The position numbers were made by a program, and so were the translations under genes. The notes under the pieces were generated by a model, which worked only from the letters and a program-made list of their open reading frames with translations, ran no database searches and was not told the DNA's origin. DNA of 64,000 nucleotides from an uncultured Clostridia bacterium (GTDB lineage: Bacteria > Bacillota > Clostridia > Christensenellales > Borkfalkiaceae): positions 1 through 64,000 of the forward strand of contig CANQTD010000002.1 of NCBI GenBank assembly GCA_947626685.1, in the 5' to 3' direction. Positions 53,164 through 61,796 of this stretch are shown one piece after another (within the stretch, counting starts at the first letter, position 1; each line of letters begins with the position of its first letter).

Positions 53164-55731
53164 ATGAAGAAAAAAACTTTGTTATCCCTATTGTTGGTTT
53201 TATGTATGCTTGTACCGCTTGCGGCTTGCAATCAAGGCGGGGCGAAAGTGACGAGCGTAGAGTTCGACCAAGCGGAAATTTCTGTCAACGTCGGCGAAGA
53301 AATTACGCTTACATACACCGTGTTTCCGCAAGGGGCAAATACAGCGGGGACCAGATGGCTTTCATCTAATCCCGACATTGCGACGGTATCGGATGCCGGC
53401 GTCGTCAGAGGCATTGAGGGCGGAAGAGCGGCGATCCGTGTCAGTGTCGGCGGGAAATCATCGCAATGTACCGTCACGGTCATCGATCCGAGCAAATTGC
53501 CCGTTCCCGTTTCCGGCATCACGCTTGATCCGCAGTCGGTATCTCTAAATGCGGGTGAAACGAGACAGCTGACGGCAAAAATCGAACCCGAAAATGCTAC
53601 GGATAAGACCGTGAGTTGGTCGTCGTCCAACACTGCGATAGCAACGGTCAACGCGAACGGGCTTGTGACCGCCGTCGGCGGCGGGCAGGCCGTTATTACG
53701 GCAAGAACGTCTAACAATTACAGCGCAAACTGCGTTGTCTCGGTCGCAGGGGAAGCGGGCGCAAGCGAGCTTTACGTCGGCCAAGTGCAGAGCCTGAAAG
53801 ATCGTACGGACTTCATTATGGCAATGGATTCTTCCGAGCTTCTTTCCGTCGAGGCGGCCCGTGCAAAAAACGGGCTTACTTTTAAGGATTTCGACGGAAA
53901 GGAAGCCGACGTTCTGCAAGTTCTGAAAGATAACGGCATCACCGATATCCGTATCCGCGTATGGAACGATCCTTATGCCGATGAAGCAAAACAGCAGTCC
54001 TATGGCGGCGGGAATTGCGACGTAGACAATGCGGTCGCACTTTCTGAGCGCTGTGAAAAGGTGGGGCTTGGCGTCATCATCGACTTCCATTACAGCGATT
54101 TCTGGGCAGATCCCGGCAAGCAGAAAGCGCCTAAGGCTTGGGCGAATATGAACTTGCAGCAAAAAACGGATGCGCTGAAAGAGTTTACGGCGGAAGCTCT
54201 CACAAAAATAAAGCGGACGAACGTCAGGATCACGATGGTTCAGATCGGCAACGAAACGACGGGCGGGCTCGCGGGCGAGACCAACTGGGCGAATATCTGC
54301 AAGCTCATGAACGCGGGCGCGCAGGCGGTGCGTGATGTGACGGGCACGGTCGAAAATGGCGGTGCAAAAGTTGCCGTGCACTTCACCAATGCGGGAAACG
54401 GCGATTACCTCGGCCGAGCCATGACCCTCTTCAACAACAAGGTGGACTACGACGTTTTTGGAACCTCATGGTATCCGTATTACACATCTCACGGCTCGCT
54501 TTCGAATCTTTCCACGCAACTGAAAAGTGTCCACGAGCAATACGGCAAGGATGTTATGGTTCTGGAAACGGCGTATGCGTTTACCCGTGAAGATTTTGAC
54601 GGCTGTGGAAATACGGCGCTTGAAACGACCACCCAGCCCGTCACGGTGCAAGGCATGTCGAATGCCGTACGCGATGTTATCAAGACGGTCGCGGATCTCG
54701 GCGATTACGGTCTTGGCGTTGCTTATTGGGGCGGCACATGGGTCGCGGCGAGCGAAAGTACGGTAGGCGCGACGAATCGCGAACTTTGCAAGGAATACGG
54801 CTGCGGTTGGGCGACTTCCTACGCGAAAGACTATGACGGCGATGCGAACGACGGCGGCTCTATGGTGGATAATAACGCATTCTTCCTCTCAGACGGTTCG
54901 CCCATCGAAGCGCTCAAAGTATTCAAAGAGGTCTATGAGGGGCATACGACAGATATAGCGGCGGATTATCTCGAAGAGCAGGAAGTGTACTATACCGTGA
55001 ATGAAGGGAGCATCGAGCTTCCCGATACTGTAAGCGTGGTGTTGAATAACGGCTCACGGCTGGTTGTCGACGCAATATGGTCGGTGGCGCAGGGCGAACT
55101 CGACGAATATATCACAAAGGCCAATATGTACACCGTGGAAGGGACTACGATTTACGGCGGAACTTGCTACTGTAACGTTTGGGTCATGAACGTCAACCTG
55201 CTTACTGAGGGCAGCTTTGAGGGATTTGCGAGCTATGGCGACAACACGACCCACTTTATCCAACCGAGTATCGGAGATTGGCGCGTCAAATATACGAAGG
55301 CGACGGACGAATTACAGCTTTTCGTAAGCAACAACACGGGCAATGCCCGCATGGGGACGAACAGCTTCCACTTCTGGGATAACGGCACGGTTGATTTCGA
55401 GCTGAGCCAGACGCTCACCGCCGATAAACTGTCGGCTTTCGGAACCGGCAAATATGGATGTTCCTTCGATTTTCAAGGTAACGACGGTACGAATGTCGAT
55501 ATCCATGCTTATATCACGATCAAATTCAAGAACGGCGAAGAAAAGACCGTGACAGGATCGCAGGCGCAGATGAACGGTTGGCAGAAGTGGTCGCGCACGT
55601 CGATCACAGGTGTGGAGATCGATCCGGACGAGATCGAGAGCGTCACCGTCGGGATCCATGTCAAGGCGGATTTCGCGGGCGCAGGTCCGTGGGGCAACAT
55701 TGATAATTGTCAATTCTACTTTGAAGAGTAA
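53164..55731 (+). CDS. surface GH53 beta-1,4-galactanase with Ig-like and CBM61-like domains
   Basis: An 855-residue lipoprotein (lipobox PLAAC, Cys22). Two bacterial Ig-like (Big_2) domains (about 28-107 and 117-195) lead to the GH53 catalytic domain (about 205-585), with FHYSDFWADPGKQ, acid/base Glu364 in VQIGNETTGG and nucleophile Glu468 in MVLETAYAFT. A Big_4-like domain (about 595-670) and a C-terminal ~175-residue domain resembling CBM61, a galactan-binding module, follow. It should cut the beta-1,4-galactan side chains of pectin or arabinogalactan I at the cell surface. It lies 27 nt after the ATPase gene in the same operon. Confidence 0.92.
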   Translation: MKKKTLLSLLLVLCMLVPLAACNQGGAKVTSVEFDQAEISVNVGEEITLTYTVFPQGANTAGTRWLSSNPDIATVSDAGVVRGIEGGRAAIRVSVGGKSSQCTVTVIDPSKLPVPVSGITLDPQSVSLNAGETRQLTAKIEPENATDKTVSWSSSNTAIATVNANGLVTAVGGGQAVITARTSNNYSANCVVSVAGEAGASELYVGQVQSLKDRTDFIMAMDSSELLSVEAARAKNGLTFKDFDGKEADVLQVLKDNGITDIRIRVWNDPYADEAKQQSYGGGNCDVDNAVALSERCEKVGLGVIIDFHYSDFWADPGKQKAPKAWANMNLQQKTDALKEFTAEALTKIKRTNVRITMVQIGNETTGGLAGETNWANICKLMNAGAQAVRDVTGTVENGGAKVAVHFTNAGNGDYLGRAMTLFNNKVDYDVFGTSWYPYYTSHGSLSNLSTQLKSVHEQYGKDVMVLETAYAFTREDFDGCGNTALETTTQPVTVQGMSNAVRDVIKTVADLGDYGLGVAYWGGTWVAASESTVGATNRELCKEYGCGWATSYAKDYDGDANDGGSMVDNNAFFLSDGSPIEALKVFKEVYEGHTTDIAADYLEEQEVYYTVNEGSIELPDTVSVVLNNGSRLVVDAIWSVAQGELDEYITKANMYTVEGTTIYGGTCYCNVWVMNVNLLTEGSFEGFASYGDNTTHFIQPSIGDWRVKYTKATDELQLFVSNNTGNARMGTNSFHFWDNGTVDFELSQTLTADKLSAFGTGKYGCSFDFQGNDGTNVDIHAYITIKFKNGEEKTVTGSQAQMNGWQKWSRTSITGVEIDPDEIESVTVGIHVKADFAGAGPWGNIDNCQFYFEE

Positions 55732-55895
55732 AGGTTTCAAAGGAGCCTTTCTTAAAATAAAAGGAGCGTGATAATTATGGTATAAGAAATGAACGTGCAA
55801 AGCACAAGGTGTATCTATTGAACTGTTCGACGAAGCGTTCCGATGAGGAATGCGAACCAAAAAAAATCCAATTAAAATTTCAGGAGGAATCTATT
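55732..55895 (+). other. leader region before giant surface protein
   Basis: About 160 nt with small hairpins (GTGCAAAGCAC; GCGTTCC/GGAATGC) and AGGAGG before ATG 55896. No gene of useful length. The frame of the next gene is open through part of it but begins after the ribosome site. Confidence 0.4.
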
Positions 55896-58583
55896 ATGAA
55901 ACATGGTAAACAAAAACTGACAGCGCTTTTCAGCATTCTGTCGCTCATACTCCTTTGTCTCGGGCTTGCAGCTTGCGGGACGATAACCTATAAGGTGACG
56001 CTTGACTACAATGCCGATCAAGGCACCGTTGCGCTCTCGCCCCAAGCAGAGAATAACGAGTATGAATATGGGGACAAAGTCACCGTTACGGTTACAGCAA
56101 ACGACGGTTACGAAATCGAAACGTTCGCCGTCAGTACAGATGCAAACGCGAGCCTCACTGACGGGACGTATGAACTGACCGTTTCTGCGAATACGAACGT
56201 AAAAGTTACCTTCAAGGCGACGGAACCCGTTGTAGAGAAGTACTCGATCACGAAGAACGCGCCCGAGAACGGCGAGATCGAGATCACTCCTGCGGCTGGC
56301 GAAGATGGCAAATATGACGAAAACACCGAGATCACGGTGACGTTGAAACCCGCGCAGGGCTATGAGGTGGATACCTTCACGGTCGGCGGCGCGGACAAGA
56401 AGGGCGACCTCAATGAGAACGTCTATAAGTTCAACCTTTCGGCGGATACCGAGATCAACGCCACGTTCAAGGCGTCGGAGCCCGTTGTAGAGAAGTACTC
56501 GATCACGAAGAACGCGCCCGAGAACGGCGAGATCGAGATCTCTCCTGCGGCAGGCGAAGATGGCAAATATGACGAGAACACCGAGATCACGGTGACGTTG
56601 AAACCCGCGCAGGGCTATGAAGTGGATACCTTCACGGTCGGCGGCGCGGACAAGAAGGGCGACCTCAACGAAAACGTCTATAAGTTCAACCTTTCGGCGG
56701 ATACCGAGATCAACGCCACGTTCAAGGCGAAGCAGTTCTCCGTTACGACGACCTTCGAAGCCGGGCAGGGCTCGATCACGCTTTCTCCCGAACCCACAAA
56801 CGGCAAGTACGCGTATGGCACGACCGTAACCGTGACCGTCACGGCGGAAGAGAACTATGAAATCGAGACGTTTACCGTTTCGACGGATGCACAGGCGGCA
56901 CTCGACGGCGAGGGCAAGTACACTCTTACCGTTACGGCAGACGCGGCGATCTCCGCGACCTTCAAGGCGAAAGTGGTCGAAGTGCAAAGCATTTCGCTCG
57001 ATGCGCAAACGCTTCTACTTGAGGCGGGAAGGGAAGACAAAAAAGGCGCAACGTTGACGGCAACCGTCACGCCTGAAAACGCGACGACGAATGTTGTAAC
57101 ATGGAGCGTTTCTTCGGAGGGATACGTAGAGATCTCTGCCAATGAAAACGTCCTCACCATAACCCCCGTTTCTGCAGGGGCTTGCATCATCTATGCAAAG
57201 ATCGGTGAAAAGCAAGCGCAGTGCACTGTTTCTATAAGCGAGCATGAACACGCCTTCACCTCGACCGAGCAGAAGGACGACGAACAGCATTATAATGTCT
57301 GCGAGTGCACCTATAAAGAAGCGGTTGATCATACCAAAGAGTTGAAATCGCGTGATGAATCCGTTCACGGTTACGCTTGTGAAGCATGCGGTTGGGAGGC
57401 AACGGAAACGGAGCAACATTCTCTGACGCCTTATGCTGATAACAGTAATGTGTATCACTGGCAGAGATGCACCTGCGGTTACTCGATCCAAGAGGCGCAC
57501 ACCTATGATGAAAACGGTTCCAAAGACTACAAAGACGGTATAAAAACAGATGAACACAGTCACTGGGTCGAATGCTATGTATGCCACATGCATAAATTCG
57601 AGCAACCGCATACTTTGACGATAATAACCAAATTGGAAGACGGCAACGGGAAGCACAAGGTCACTTGTAGCGGAAGTTTTTCAGAATTTGTAGAAGGCAA
57701 CAAATGCCCCTACGATGAGGAAGTCGACTGCGAAGGCACGGAACTTGTCCCGGGAACGGACGAGGATTCCGGCTGCCACTACACAAAGTGCAAAGATTGC
57801 GAGGCGCTTTTCAACAAACAAGCCCATGATGGGAACAAAGGGCTTTTCTATGATGAGAACGACGCAGATAATCACTACACCATCTGCGATTGCGGCGCGC
57901 ATTACAACCCGCAGCCCCATAAAGCGGAGGAAAACGGAAAGTGTGCTTGTGGAAAAGAGATGGCGGCGCATACCCATCAGCCCGTCGCCGATGAAAACGG
58001 CTATTACGACGGCTCCTGCTCTTGCGGCGATAATATATTCTTTGAGGTTGACGCGAGCGGAAATTTGACGAAATTCAGTGCGGACGCGACTTACAAGAAA
58101 ATCAAAGTCCCTGAGAGCGTTAATGGTACGGCAGTTAACAATATCGTAAGTGTATTTAAGAACAATACGAGCATTGAAAGCATTATTATTCCTGAAAGCG
58201 TAAGCAAATGGAACCAAGCTTTCTATGGTTGTACAAATTTGAAGAATGCAATTATACTTGGGCAATTTACAAGTATCGCCGCAAACACATTTACCGCTTG
58301 CACCTCTTTGGAATGGATCGTTTTGCCTGCTTCCGTGACGGAAATTAACAAGAATGCTTTTGGTACTAGTAATACTTACAAAGAGATGCCGAACTTCAAG
58401 ACCGTATATTTCCTCGGGACAAAAGCCGACTGGGAGTCAAAAGTAACCGTCGCAATAGGTGGAAAAGCTACAGCCGTGATGGCACAAGTGACAGTATTGG
58501 GATTCAATGCGGACGGAGGGAATTCCGACGAATGGCATTGGGATGTGGACAAGGTAACCCCTAAATCTTGGAAGGAGGAGTGA
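55896..58583 (+). CDS. giant lipoprotein: InlB-type repeats, His/Cys modules, LRR tail
   Basis: An 895-residue lipoprotein (lipobox GLAAC). Residues about 25-350 contain four bacterial-repeat/InlB-like modules; two of them are almost identical 85-residue copies. A Big_2-like domain follows (about 365-445). The next ~270 residues are rich in His and Cys, with recurring H-x(3-4)-C-x-C-G type units (HYNVCECTY, HWQRCTCGY, HYTICDCGAHY, GKCACGKE), probably metal-binding or cross-linked. The C-terminal ~150 residues are BspA-type leucine-rich repeats (VPESVNGTAVNNI, AFYGCTNLKNAIILGQFTSI). No catalytic site. It belongs to the galactan locus and probably acts in adhesion or glycan binding. Confidence 0.75.
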   Translation: MKHGKQKLTALFSILSLILLCLGLAACGTITYKVTLDYNADQGTVALSPQAENNEYEYGDKVTVTVTANDGYEIETFAVSTDANASLTDGTYELTVSANTNVKVTFKATEPVVEKYSITKNAPENGEIEITPAAGEDGKYDENTEITVTLKPAQGYEVDTFTVGGADKKGDLNENVYKFNLSADTEINATFKASEPVVEKYSITKNAPENGEIEISPAAGEDGKYDENTEITVTLKPAQGYEVDTFTVGGADKKGDLNENVYKFNLSADTEINATFKAKQFSVTTTFEAGQGSITLSPEPTNGKYAYGTTVTVTVTAEENYEIETFTVSTDAQAALDGEGKYTLTVTADAAISATFKAKVVEVQSISLDAQTLLLEAGREDKKGATLTATVTPENATTNVVTWSVSSEGYVEISANENVLTITPVSAGACIIYAKIGEKQAQCTVSISEHEHAFTSTEQKDDEQHYNVCECTYKEAVDHTKELKSRDESVHGYACEACGWEATETEQHSLTPYADNSNVYHWQRCTCGYSIQEAHTYDENGSKDYKDGIKTDEHSHWVECYVCHMHKFEQPHTLTIITKLEDGNGKHKVTCSGSFSEFVEGNKCPYDEEVDCEGTELVPGTDEDSGCHYTKCKDCEALFNKQAHDGNKGLFYDENDADNHYTICDCGAHYNPQPHKAEENGKCACGKEMAAHTHQPVADENGYYDGSCSCGDNIFFEVDASGNLTKFSADATYKKIKVPESVNGTAVNNIVSVFKNNTSIESIIIPESVSKWNQAFYGCTNLKNAIILGQFTSIAANTFTACTSLEWIVLPASVTEINKNAFGTSNTYKEMPNFKTVYFLGTKADWESKVTVAIGGKATAVMAQVTVLGFNADGGNSDEWHWDVDKVTPKSWKEE
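56226..56729 (+). repeat. tandem 255-bp repeat inside coding region
   Basis: Two consecutive copies (starting 56226 and 56481), each encoding an 85-residue InlB-like module from PVVEKYSITKNAPENGEI to INATFKA. Only a few base changes separate them, so the duplication is recent. Confidence 0.9.
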
Positions 58584-58812
58584 TTCCGATGGAATAATGT
58601 GACGAAGGATGCAATGTAACTGGGTATGGAAAATCCATGCAAGAAAAGGGGGTGATTCCAATTGGCTACCGATTCCTGTAAAACGGCGATGATGAGAGCC
58701 GATCGATTCAATGTGGCTCGGCGCAAAAAACGCCAAAGCCCGGGGCGTAGCTCCGGGAGAAGGACAGTCCGGAACAGACGGACAAAAAATATTTTTCAAA
58801 GGAGCTCGTATT
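58584..58812 (+). other. structured leader between two surface-protein genes
   Basis: About 230 nt without a gene. A dense series of hairpins lies at 58696-58783: GAGCC/GGCTC, GGCG/CGCC around an A-run, CCCGG/CCGGG and GTCCG/CGGAC, ending 25 nt before AAAGGAG and ATG 58813. Two upstream segments share a GTGATTCC start. No known riboswitch could be matched with confidence. Confidence 0.5.
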
Positions 58813-61593
58813 ATGAGCAAGGTATTTAAGAAATCTTATGTAATGACCGCGCTTATTTGCATGCTCATCGCATGTCTTACGTGCGGAACCCTCGTTCTTG
58901 CCGCTAACGCGCAGGAAGAAGAACCGACCTCTACCGTGACATTCACTTCGTACACGACTGTTATGAACGTGGACGAGGAGTTCGAATTTGCGGCATTGGT
59001 CACGAACCAAGACGGTACCACAAGTACCGAAGTAACCTGGTCTTCGAGCGACGTAGACGTCATTTATTTTGAAGAAGCTGGGCTTGCATATGCCAATGCA
59101 GAGGGGACGGCAACTTTGACCGCTACCGCTCCGGATGGAGCTACGGCAGACATCGAAGTCCTCGTTTCCGACGAGGCGGCTCGCGTCGAGAGCATCGAGG
59201 TCGTTCCCGCGCATCTTGAGCTCGGCGTGGGTTGGAAAACGACGGTGACCGTGAACGTTCTTCCCCTCAATGCAACGAATCAGAGCTATACGCTTTCCTC
59301 GAGCGATACGGATATCGTTACCGTAACGGCTGACGGTTATGTGACCGCTGTGGCGGCAGGTGAAGCGGAACTCATTGCGACGGCAACCGGCAATACGACG
59401 GAGGCAGGAGAGAAGATTCAGGGGATCTGCACCGTACAGATTTTCGCTGACCTTGAGGAAGCGGAATTGAGCAATGCGAATCCCGATATGATTATCGGCA
59501 CGCAAACGGATCTCACCGTAACTCTTCCCGAAGGTGTGAATGCCGAAGGCGCTACATATCGTTGGTATACGGAGGAACCCGCAGTTGCGTCCTTTGATGA
59601 AAACGACGATGAAACCGGAACTCTTCGTGCATGGAGTTTTGGTTCTACCGAAATCTACGCGCTTGTCACCCTCGCTGACGGAACGCGCTATGGCGCTATC
59701 GGCAGAGCTACTGTCAATGCTGATTTCTTCTATCTCGTCGGAATGGACAATAGCGGTTGGGTAACTTATGAAACCGCTGCGGATGCCGAAGCTGCCGGCG
59801 TTCTTCTTGTGCAGGATACCGAGAATCCCGCTCTCTACAGCATCACGCGCAATATTTGGGCATATCAGGGCTTCCAGATTTGGCATGCAGGCATCAACGA
59901 AGATAGAACGACGCGGATCGATCCCTTCTGGTACAATGCTGCGGGCTCTTCCGACGACTACGTTGCAAACGGCAACGGTATGTTCCAGGTCAACGCCTAT
60001 GGCGTTTACACCGTGACGCTTGATCTCTCCGACGGCATGGCGAAGGTCGATATCAACATGGAGGATGTTTTCATCACCGAACTCAATCCCTCCATCGCTG
60101 CGGATTCTACCGCCGTCCTTCAAAATGTAGGCGATAAAGCAACGATTGTCGTCAATCTTTTCCCCACCAACGCCATATATGACGCCGAAACCGATAAGAT
60201 TTCGGTGAGCTTCGGGGTGGATGCAGATGCAGATCCCGAGAAGAATGGCGCGGATTATCTGTCCGTTGCGGCGATGACCGAACCGACGAAAGTCACCGAT
60301 CCCGAAACCGAAGAAGTGACCTTCAGCTTTACCGTAACCGTTGAACTCATCAAGGCATACGATGGCGTAGCAAACAGTGCGTATAATTTCCCTGTAACGA
60401 TCGCCATCAATGAAAATGAGAAACCCGAAGCGGCTTCCAACAGCATTACGCTTGCCGTTGCGCCCACCGACGCGGTGCTTCCTACGACGCTTGACTTTGA
60501 ATCTCCCGCATACTATCTCGACGTCAATAACGGCGGCAAGGCATGGCAGATGCCCGTAGTTGCCAACGTTGATGATGAAGCTACCATCACAGCAGTCGAA
60601 TACTACTCCGATGACATCGTAATTGATCCCGCAACAGGCGTTGTGACGGCAGGCGCTTTTGGCGTCTATCATCTCAGAGCAGTCGCTGTCGGCAATCCTC
60701 AGCTTGTCGCTACCGCCACGATCACGGTCTACTCCTCGCAGTTCTATCTTGCGGGCATTCTGCACAGCGCAAACCTTTGGGACGTGCTTCCTTACACGGC
60801 TACCACCATCGCGGGAACCGATTATGCGGATTGGGGTCTTACCGCAGTAGAGGGTTCCTACACCGAGTATGAAGGGACTTTCAGCTTCAACCAATATGAT
60901 ACGTTCTCCATCGTATTCCTCGGCATGTCCGATTCGTGGTACGGCGCGATCAACGCCAACAACATTGATTGGGACAACTCTTCGAGCGGCTATCTTTATG
61001 AGAGCGACGGTAACATTACCGTGAATGAGACGGGCATGTACACCATTCGTCTGAATCTTGCAGCCGAAGGCGGCCCTCGCTTCACGGTGAAATATGCGGG
61101 CGAAGCCTTCACGTCGCCTTTCGACATGGTGGTATATCTCATGAGAGCAGGCGGAGCATGGGATCCCGATAAGAGCAACGTCGAAAACTCGCTGGCGCAT
61201 GCCGATGCGGTTCGTGTTGACGGCGAAAATGCCTCGACTGTGACCATCACCTACGACTTTGCCGACCTGCTTCCCGTTTGGCCGACCTTCCAGTTCCTTA
61301 CCGCAACGGGCGATGATGCGGGCCTTGCAGAAGGGTTCTGGTATGGTTCCGGCATGCCCGGCGTCACGATCACGTCCGATACGGGTGCTTTCAAGTCTAC
61401 ATATACAGAGGAAGAAGCGGCTGAGGGCGGCTTCTTCACCAACGGCGGCAGCGGTTGTGAGTTCTGGTATGTCGGAGATCTGGATGTTGAGGAAGGTGAG
61501 ACGCTTCCCAACCTTAAGGTTGAGTTCACCATCTCCATCAACCAGTACGGCCTCATCACCGCGATTGCGATGAACTTCGTGACGGCCGAATAA
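58813..61593 (+). CDS. secreted multi-domain protein with Ig-like and SusE-like modules
   Basis: A 926-residue exported protein with a classical signal peptide ending LVLAANAQ. Two Big_2-type Ig-like domains follow (about 35-115 and 120-210), then another beta domain. A ~110-residue module beginning FFYLVGMDNSGWVTYE, with GFQIWHAG and YGVYTVTLDL, resembles SusE/SusF-type starch-binding modules. A similar unit begins FYLAGILHSANLWD further on, and a third beta domain lies near the C-terminus (VVYLMRAGGAWDP). No catalytic motif. The same module occurs in the next gene, so the two are related surface glycan-binding proteins (inference). Confidence 0.7.
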   Translation: MSKVFKKSYVMTALICMLIACLTCGTLVLAANAQEEEPTSTVTFTSYTTVMNVDEEFEFAALVTNQDGTTSTEVTWSSSDVDVIYFEEAGLAYANAEGTATLTATAPDGATADIEVLVSDEAARVESIEVVPAHLELGVGWKTTVTVNVLPLNATNQSYTLSSSDTDIVTVTADGYVTAVAAGEAELIATATGNTTEAGEKIQGICTVQIFADLEEAELSNANPDMIIGTQTDLTVTLPEGVNAEGATYRWYTEEPAVASFDENDDETGTLRAWSFGSTEIYALVTLADGTRYGAIGRATVNADFFYLVGMDNSGWVTYETAADAEAAGVLLVQDTENPALYSITRNIWAYQGFQIWHAGINEDRTTRIDPFWYNAAGSSDDYVANGNGMFQVNAYGVYTVTLDLSDGMAKVDINMEDVFITELNPSIAADSTAVLQNVGDKATIVVNLFPTNAIYDAETDKISVSFGVDADADPEKNGADYLSVAAMTEPTKVTDPETEEVTFSFTVTVELIKAYDGVANSAYNFPVTIAINENEKPEAASNSITLAVAPTDAVLPTTLDFESPAYYLDVNNGGKAWQMPVVANVDDEATITAVEYYSDDIVIDPATGVVTAGAFGVYHLRAVAVGNPQLVATATITVYSSQFYLAGILHSANLWDVLPYTATTIAGTDYADWGLTAVEGSYTEYEGTFSFNQYDTFSIVFLGMSDSWYGAINANNIDWDNSSSGYLYESDGNITVNETGMYTIRLNLAAEGGPRFTVKYAGEAFTSPFDMVVYLMRAGGAWDPDKSNVENSLAHADAVRVDGENASTVTITYDFADLLPVWPTFQFLTATGDDAGLAEGFWYGSGMPGVTITSDTGAFKSTYTEEEAAEGGFFTNGGSGCEFWYVGDLDVEEGETLPNLKVEFTISINQYGLITAIAMNFVTAE

Positions 61594-61632
61594 GGATTGC
61601 CGTCCTTGAACTTTCATCTTTATCGGTTGCCC

Positions 61633-61711
61633 CATCATGCCGATTTTATCGGCATGATGGCGGGCGACAGTAGTTGTCGACCCCCTGCGTCGGCAGAAAT
61701 GCCGACGCAGG
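61633..61711 (+). promoter_or_regulatory. three consecutive hairpins between surface-protein genes
   Basis: CATCATGCCGAT/ATCGGCATGATG (61633-61659), CGACA/TGTCG (61665-61679) and CCTGCGTCGGCA/TGCCGACGCAGG with a GAAA loop (61684-61711). All perfect, none followed by a T-tract. Likely processing or stability elements. Confidence 0.6.
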
Positions 61712-61796
61712 ACTTGGCGACTATTTCAAAATGGACAGTTGATAATTTCCCCATGTCCAATTTTGTCTGTAAAGCGGGAAGAGGAGGTGAAATTGA

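Noticed and set aside
58690-58783. c-di-GMP-I riboswitch
   Set aside because: Only fragments resemble the conserved core; tetraloop and receptor parts could not be placed.
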